64,000 nucleotides of DNA from Epiperipatus broadwayi (taxonomy: Eukaryota; Onychophora; Udeonychophora; Euonychophora; Peripatidae). The position numbers and the translations under genes were made by a program. Below the pieces are notes generated by a model. It was not told the DNA's origin. It saw only the letters and a program-made list of their open reading frames with translations, and did no database searches. Location: positions 1 to 64,000 of the forward strand of contig JAQFVV010013298.1 in the NCBI GenBank assembly GCA_028023455.1, written 5' to 3'. Below are positions 58,180-64,000 of this stretch, one piece after another; positions within the stretch are counted from its first letter, which is position 1; every line of letters starts with the position of its first letter.

Positions 58180-58640
58180 CCACATATCCCAGCTGTTGAG
58201 AAGTTAACCATCACCCAATGGTCCCACTTCTGGGGCCCCAGGGTGAAGACTCAAATGCTTCAGCTGAATAGGTGAAGTCCAGCATTGCGCCAACCACCAC
58301 AACAGGCAGCGAGGTCCAAGGCTCAAGTTTACCAAGCAATAAACTCTCGAACCACAGCCAAGCCATGTCAAGACCATTTCAAATACCTTTGCCTCACAAT
58401 TAGCAGTCCAAATGAGCAGGGACCACAATCGGTCTACCTGCCCAAAATTGGAAAGCCAACTTGGGTAAAAACTAAGAAGTAATAAGTAATGAGCCAGATT
58501 GACACAGCCCAAATCCAGCCTATCAGGGGACACAGCAGCCAACCAGAGCAGGAATAGCACTGAGACTTTGACCATGTAGCCTCTCGGCAGGTATTTGAAT
58601 AAGGCTACATAGACTTTCAATTGATTTAACATTCTTCCTA
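58180..58640 (-). other. GC-richer block with a 142-codon frame, unidentified
   Basis: Composition changes sharply to near-balanced GC over about 450 bp. The minus strand has one open frame (58632-58204) that starts with ATG in AT-rich DNA and is rich in L and W (LFLLWLAAVSPDRLDLGC, YLLLLSFYPSWLSNFGQ, LWWLAQCWTS). It has hydrophobic stretches but no known domain that I recognise, and ends GAPEVGPLGDG. No second copy lies in this window. It may be a fragment of a dispersed repeat, a pseudogene or an exon. Confidence 0.35.
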
Positions 58641-59454
58641 ATCAAATATCTATCTGTTATTAATAATAAAATAGAATTCAGATGAAATGGGGTTTAGTTT
58701 GGATCTGAAAGTAAAGTGATTTGCCTTTAAAAATAAAATTACATTAATAGAAATAAGGCTTTGAAGTTGAGATTCAGCATCATGCTAATGAATAGTATTT
58801 AGCATTGTATAATTTGATCTTTACAAATTTGATATCTGTTTGTTTTCTTACAACATTATTAAAATGAGTATAAATTAAGTCTACCTTATGATATTATTAT
58901 AAGCAGATTTGAATGAGGATATGTTGATATTTCAGCTGATTTGATGTTTCCCTTAGTAAAATATTCTTATCTAGTGTGGAATCTTTATAAAGTATTGGAA
59001 ATGAGATGATGTGGATTTATTTTTTTTATCTGCAAATGGAATATTTTGTTACTAAAACTTATTACACAAACAAGTTACTGCTTTGAAGTTTATCACTCAC
59101 ATTATTATATATTATATAATGCTATGTAATTTGATATAGATATATAATGTTCAATGGTGTTTTTTCCCACATTATTCTAGATAAATTTTGGCAATTATGT
59201 AATAAAAAACTGACATTGGAAAATAATTATACAATTTAGAAATGATTTTGTCTGATGTAGTTTTAAACCAAAAGGAAAGTGGCTTTTATTTGTTACACTA
59301 AATGTTTTTGGTTTAAAGATGAGTCAAACAAATATTACTACTAAATGACATAATTTCAATATGCAATACCAGATTGTAATTGCTTGTATGCCTGTCTATA
59401 TTATTCTGAGCATGCATTTGAAAGACACTTGATCTGCTTAATTTTATTTAACAT
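58641..59454. other. AT-rich, nothing recognised
   Basis: No supported feature. Confidence 0.5.
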
Positions 59455-59456
59455 AT

Positions 59457-59945
<489 letters not shown>

Positions 59946-60239
59946 GATTATATCCACAACAAAAATAACTAGTCATGCATGTCTATGCAAAGAAAAAATA
60001 TGGATAAACACAATATGAGTTTTCTAGAAGTAATCTTAGAGATACAACATGAACGCATTTAATTTATAGACATGTTAATTAATTTATATATAAATTTGAG
60101 CCATCTTCTAGTGGTAGTATTTATTTTTTTTATTAGTAAAAAATAGCCAGTGTTATTGAGTTCTATGATTTTATAAAAAAAAATATTTTCAATAAATTCA
60201 GCTAAAAAGAAAATACTGACTCAGCTGATGTACTTATGG

Positions 60240-60505
60240 CAAATTATGTTAAGTTAGCCTGTCCATTAAAGTATGAATATTGGCTATATTAATATAAGCT
60301 GAGCATTGTTTGTATATATGTGTGGAGATGATAATCTGGACCAACTGATGAGTGCTGGTTTAGCAGGAAATGCATATATTGGTGATTATTTATCTTTTCA
60401 ACATGTGTGTGATCAAGTGTGTCAGCAGTATGAGATATCATGAATAGTTTAGAGTCATGTGAAAGTCTGAGTTCAAATCTCCTATATATTACACATAGAA
60501 GTACA
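60240..60505 (+). repeat. Hammerhead repeat family A, single unit fragment
   Basis: CCTGTCCATTAAAGTATGAA, TGTGTGGAGATGATAATCTG, GGTGATTATTTATCTTTTCA, TCAAGTGTGTCAGCAGTATG. Confidence 0.75.
60340..60383 (+). ncRNA. Hammerhead ribozyme, intact core (family A)
   Basis: ACCAA, CTGATGA, TGCT-GGTTT-AGCA, GAA, AT-GCAT-AT, A17, TTGGT. The bases flanking helix II are G and G, so the 10.1-11.1 pair is not canonical. Confidence 0.72.
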
Positions 60506-60651
60506 GGTATGAAAAAGCATGTACTGTAGAAAAAATTCATATGTTAATTGATATTTTAACATCGGAAAATAACTATTTCTATCACTTTACAAATCTGTAA
60601 ATAAGTAGCATCTTGTGCAAATGTGAATCAAATTATATTAATGAGTGTCAA

Positions 60652-60751
60652 GCATTGATGGTCGAGAGGTTAGCGACAGCCGCTTTACAAGCAGTTGTCC
60701 TGAGTTAGCGGGTTTGCTTCCCGGCTGATGCTATGACACATGAGGAAAAAA
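60652..60751 (+). repeat. tRNA-headed SINE (family 1) with target duplication
   Basis: GCATTGATGGTCGAGAGGTT head, CTTTACAAG loop, GGGTTTGCTTCC, CTGATGC, ACACATGAGGAAAAAA tail. ATATTAATGAGTGTCAA before it and ATATTAGTGAGTGCAA after it form an imperfect target duplication of about 16 bp, a sign of LINE-driven insertion. Confidence 0.85.
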
Positions 60752-60759
60752 TATATATT

Positions 60760-61085
60760 AGTGAGTGCAAATATGTATTAAAAAGAATTATTGAAAATAG
60801 TTATAGATCTATCTTTGCGGAACATTTAGTTGTTGATTATAATAAAATTTTGCTTTGACAATATTTTTTTAAATATGAATTTGAGTAAAAAAAAGTATCA
60901 AAGAGTCTTCTCTATAAATACAATTAATGATTTATTGAATTGTGTAACAATATACAAATTATATAAAGTTAGCCACTTACATTGCAAAATTAATGTTATA
61001 TGATATTGAGATTTTGATTTTTAAATTTTAACTATAATTACTATGTAAATAAAAAAAAACAATCAAACACAATTATTCCTCTAAA
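60760..61085. other. AT-rich, nothing recognised
   Basis: No supported feature. Confidence 0.5.
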
Positions 61086-61091
61086 GAGCCA

Positions 61092-61149
61092 CTTTTATAC
61101 TTCAATCAGAAGACTGATGAAGACTAATCTTCTGGTTGAAATATAAAGG
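61092..61149. repeat. Hairpin with 22-bp arms
   Basis: CTTTTATACTTCAATCAGAAGA pairs with TCTTCTGGTTGAAATATAAAGG (split here only by the 14-nt loop CTGATGAAGACTAA). It has CTGATGA and GAAA in hammerhead order, but no helix I. Confidence 0.6.
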
Positions 61150-61591
61150 CGGCTGTTTAAAGAGTTTTTGTTGATTAAATATGATGTAAACAAAGTACAG
61201 TGTGTGGTTATTTTTATGTTAGTCCAATAGTGATGAAAAACACCCGCGCAAACAAATGTGTAAATAAAGACCGAATTACATATAAAAACAAAATCAATAT
61301 TTTAAGTGAATATTAGATAATATCCCAATTAGAAGAAAGTTGTTAATGAAATTGTTGGTTTATTTCAATCTTTATGTATACACGTGTTTGTGCCAGTGTT
61401 ATAATATAAGTGCATGATTTTCTTCACATACAAAATGTTTTCTCTTACTATCTATCTCCGGAATAATACGTATGTGAAATCTTACTGGCAGACTAATACT
61501 TAAGTACCATTTCCCTATAATAATTAAAACATATTTAGCAAGTAGTATTCTGAACAAACAGTCAATTATTATTAACAGACATAACAATAAT

Positions 61592-62045
61592 GGGTGCTGA
61601 ATTAGTTTGTGTTCATGGCCATTTTGAAATCTAAAAACCACCAAAACCACCGCTGACATATCCAACCAATAAATGGCATAAATATTGAATAAAAGTATTT
61701 TAAATTAATATTTTAGAAATTATAAGCTGGTAAAAATAATATGCTTTATTTCATATGGGCATATAGTATAATCTCTTAGTATTTGGAAATTATAAGCTTG
61801 GTTTGATCAAATTTCTGCAGCTTTTGGACGATCCTTTGATCGGCTAAACATTCTTCCCCCTCCCTGTATATTTCGGCACTTTGCATCATCATATTTCAAA
61901 TATTTTATGAAGGTACTAGCTTAAAATTCCTAAAATATGAATTTAAAGTACTTTTATTCAATATTTATGTCATTTATCAGTTTGATATGTTAGCAGTGGT
62001 TTTTAGATTTCAAAATGGCTGTGAGTGCCAACTAAACCAGGACCC
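61592..62045. mobile_element. MITE/foldback, ~135-bp TIRs, 454 bp
   Basis: Arms 61592-61725 and 61915-62045 are inverse (GGGTGCTGAATTAG against, inverted, GGGTCCTGGTTTAG; CCATTTTGAAATCTAAAAAC identical). AATAAT flanks both ends (61586-61591, 62046-62051). The interior of about 190 bp has no ORF. Superfamily not assigned. Confidence 0.82.
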
Positions 62046-62848
62046 AATAATGTATATACATAAAACTAAAGTATATAACTTTTGTATTTAATTAAAAATA
62101 ATAGATGCCTCTTTTGTTTCTAATACAACTTTTTATATGAATCAGCTATCTTGCAAATAGGAGGATTTATGAGATTGTCCTCTCTTTTTCACATTTTATA
62201 AATAATAACGAATCTTTTCCAGAAAGAGATTAAATATTTTTCTGAAATTATTACTTTTTTATTCTATCCAAACTAATAATCTAAAAATAAAATAAAAAAC
62301 ACTGTACTGAAAAACAAAAACTCTAGTAATATTATTTTCACTTTCCTAGGTGAAGATAACAGATTTTGAAAGCAGACATAGGAGAAGGCATCCTATTACC
62401 ATCAAATATTACTGCTCCTATTAATTTATCTATTCAAAAGGTAGAATGAGCCATCTCTTGTTATATAACTGAGGTTTCAAACATGTATAAAAACTGAACT
62501 GGTGCAAGTAAATAAGCTTAGGATTGAAACCTCAAGGTTTATTAAAATTATAGATTATTGGTATAAATAATATAAAGAAGGAAAAGTTTTTGAAAGATGC
62601 ATAAGTGAATTAGTTCCACATCAGATTTATACTTTTTACTGTCAAAAGTATAGATGAAAATCAAACAGTTTTAAAAGGATGATTTTATAGTGTTATCCCA
62701 TCTGATATCTAATAATTACTCAAGATTCAATACTTTTAGAGTAAAATTAAAGTAACTGTTGTTAAATGCATATGAATAAGCATAAAGATGTCATGTGATG
62801 TTAATGTTAAGAATAATTTTAGCATGATCAATTTATCAAAGGCTTTAC

Positions 62849-63071
<223 letters not shown>

Positions 63072-63628
63072 AAAACAGTATTTTCTTCTGTATATCCTGT
63101 TTTATTTTATTGGATAAATGCATAGTTAGTAATGACTCTAATTCTTCAACATTTTGTCAATTTAAATAATAAATATAACAGTTTTCTTCTCAAAATAAGA
63201 CATTAGTTAATGCTCTGCAATTTTAAAAGTAAGTATTTTTATATACAACTTTATTCTGCTTAGTGATTGGCTACTTAGCGATATTTTACAATAGTGATCA
63301 TCATCAATTTGTACCCACTACTTCGATTTACAATTGATTATTCACTATAACGATCGGAAAAAAATTTTAACATTTTTTTTGGCAGCCATCTTGAATTTTG
63401 CATCACTGCTGACATCAGAGAATAGGTATTCTAAATTTATTTTACCCAAAAGCGAAAGTACATTACTGTAATATGTATACAGGTAATGACTTTGCTGTAA
63501 TTGTATAGCACATACAATATTTTATTCATAAAACATAATGTTAGTGCTGCATTCAGTATTTTGAATATAGAATATATAAATCTTAAAATATATATAATTA
63601 CTGAATCTATAATACTGTATACATAAAT
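63072..63628. other. AT-rich, nothing recognised
   Basis: No supported feature. Confidence 0.5.
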
Positions 63629-63725
63629 GTGTTGAATGTCTTTAGAAAAATTAAACTTTATTGAAATATAATGTACAGTACTTGGATTATTTAAATAAAG
63701 TTTAATTTTTCTACACATTCAACAC
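63629..63725. repeat. 97-bp inverted repeat
   Basis: GTGTTGAATGTC...AAAAATTAAACTTTATT pairs with AATAAAGTTTAATTTTT...CATTCAACAC; loop about 25 bp. The adjoining 63729-63790 matches the flank of the 41.8-kb inverted repeat. Confidence 0.8.
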
Positions 63726-64000
63726 TTAAATTAGATGATGAAAACAGTACAACTAAAATACCAACATCACAAACTTTCAGGAAAACACTAAATACTAATA
63801 TTAAATCGTGCGTGTGTGTTCCTTAATTACGTACACCCAAGTGGTTTCAAATCAAAATAAAAACAACATTTTAAAATGAGAATGTTGAATTAGAAAAAAA
63901 TTTAAAAAGAAAAACAGATTTCATTTAAAATAAGTATTAATGAATAATCTTTCTACACAAATGGGGGGGGGGGAGCACTATTACATTAGTAAAAATATAC
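63726..64000. other. AT-rich window end
   Basis: Repeat-related to 41.86-41.92 kb up to about 63790. G-run at 63963-63973. Confidence 0.5.

Noticed and set aside
61092-61149. Hammerhead with CTGATGA and GAAA
   Set aside because: No helix I partner can be found; the sequence is better explained as a simple hairpin.

Overview
The window is AT-rich animal (metazoan) DNA made almost wholly of transposable elements and simple repeats. No complete host gene is visible. The kinds of element present (Ty3/gypsy LTR element, RTE-like LINE, another APE-type LINE, Penelope-like GIY-YIG fragments, a Merlin DNA transposon, tRNA-headed SINEs, foldback/MITE elements and long tetranucleotide and trinucleotide arrays) point to an invertebrate genome. 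A lophotrochozoan such as a mollusc is my guess, but the sequence does not settle the phylum. There is no bacterial gene organisation.

Layout. 1-9951: a nearly intact Ty3/gypsy-type retrotransposon with about 1.8 kb LTRs; the window starts some 10 bp inside its 5' LTR. Gag, protease, RT and RNase H share one reading frame. Integrase lies in the -1 frame, and an in-phase G GGA AAC heptamer sits in the overlap. 10.2-12.0 kb: a decayed relative of that element joined to a Penelope-like 3' fragment. 12.4-13.9 kb: a large foldback, then a 427-bp tandem/inverted repeat with hammerhead ribozyme motifs. 14-24.7 kb: SINEs, Penelope remnants, more hammerhead repeats and one candidate host exon on the minus strand. 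24.7-28.1 kb: a 5'-truncated LINE whose insertion site can be reconstructed. 28.4-30.5 kb: a Merlin element with TIRs. 31-42 kb: hammerhead repeats of two families, a (GATA)n array, an inverted SINE pair. 42.9-51.7 kb: several RTE-like LINE copies on both strands, one split by a hammerhead-family repeat. 52-64 kb: inverted repeats, hammerhead units, four long microsatellites, a GC-richer unidentified block, SINEs and a MITE with target duplication.

The most notable system is a set of short non-coding repeat units (about 470 bp and 427 bp, seen as partial tandem dimers followed by inverted pieces), each with a compact type I hammerhead ribozyme. This is the organisation expected of retrozymes or of Penelope pseudo-LTRs, which are thought to be mobilised by Penelope-type reverse transcriptases. 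GIY-YIG remnants of such elements lie in the same window. Two unrelated unit families are present. Some copies keep the full catalytic core and others have a single lesion in an invariant base.

All positions and pairings were read by eye. No alignment, folding or database search was run.
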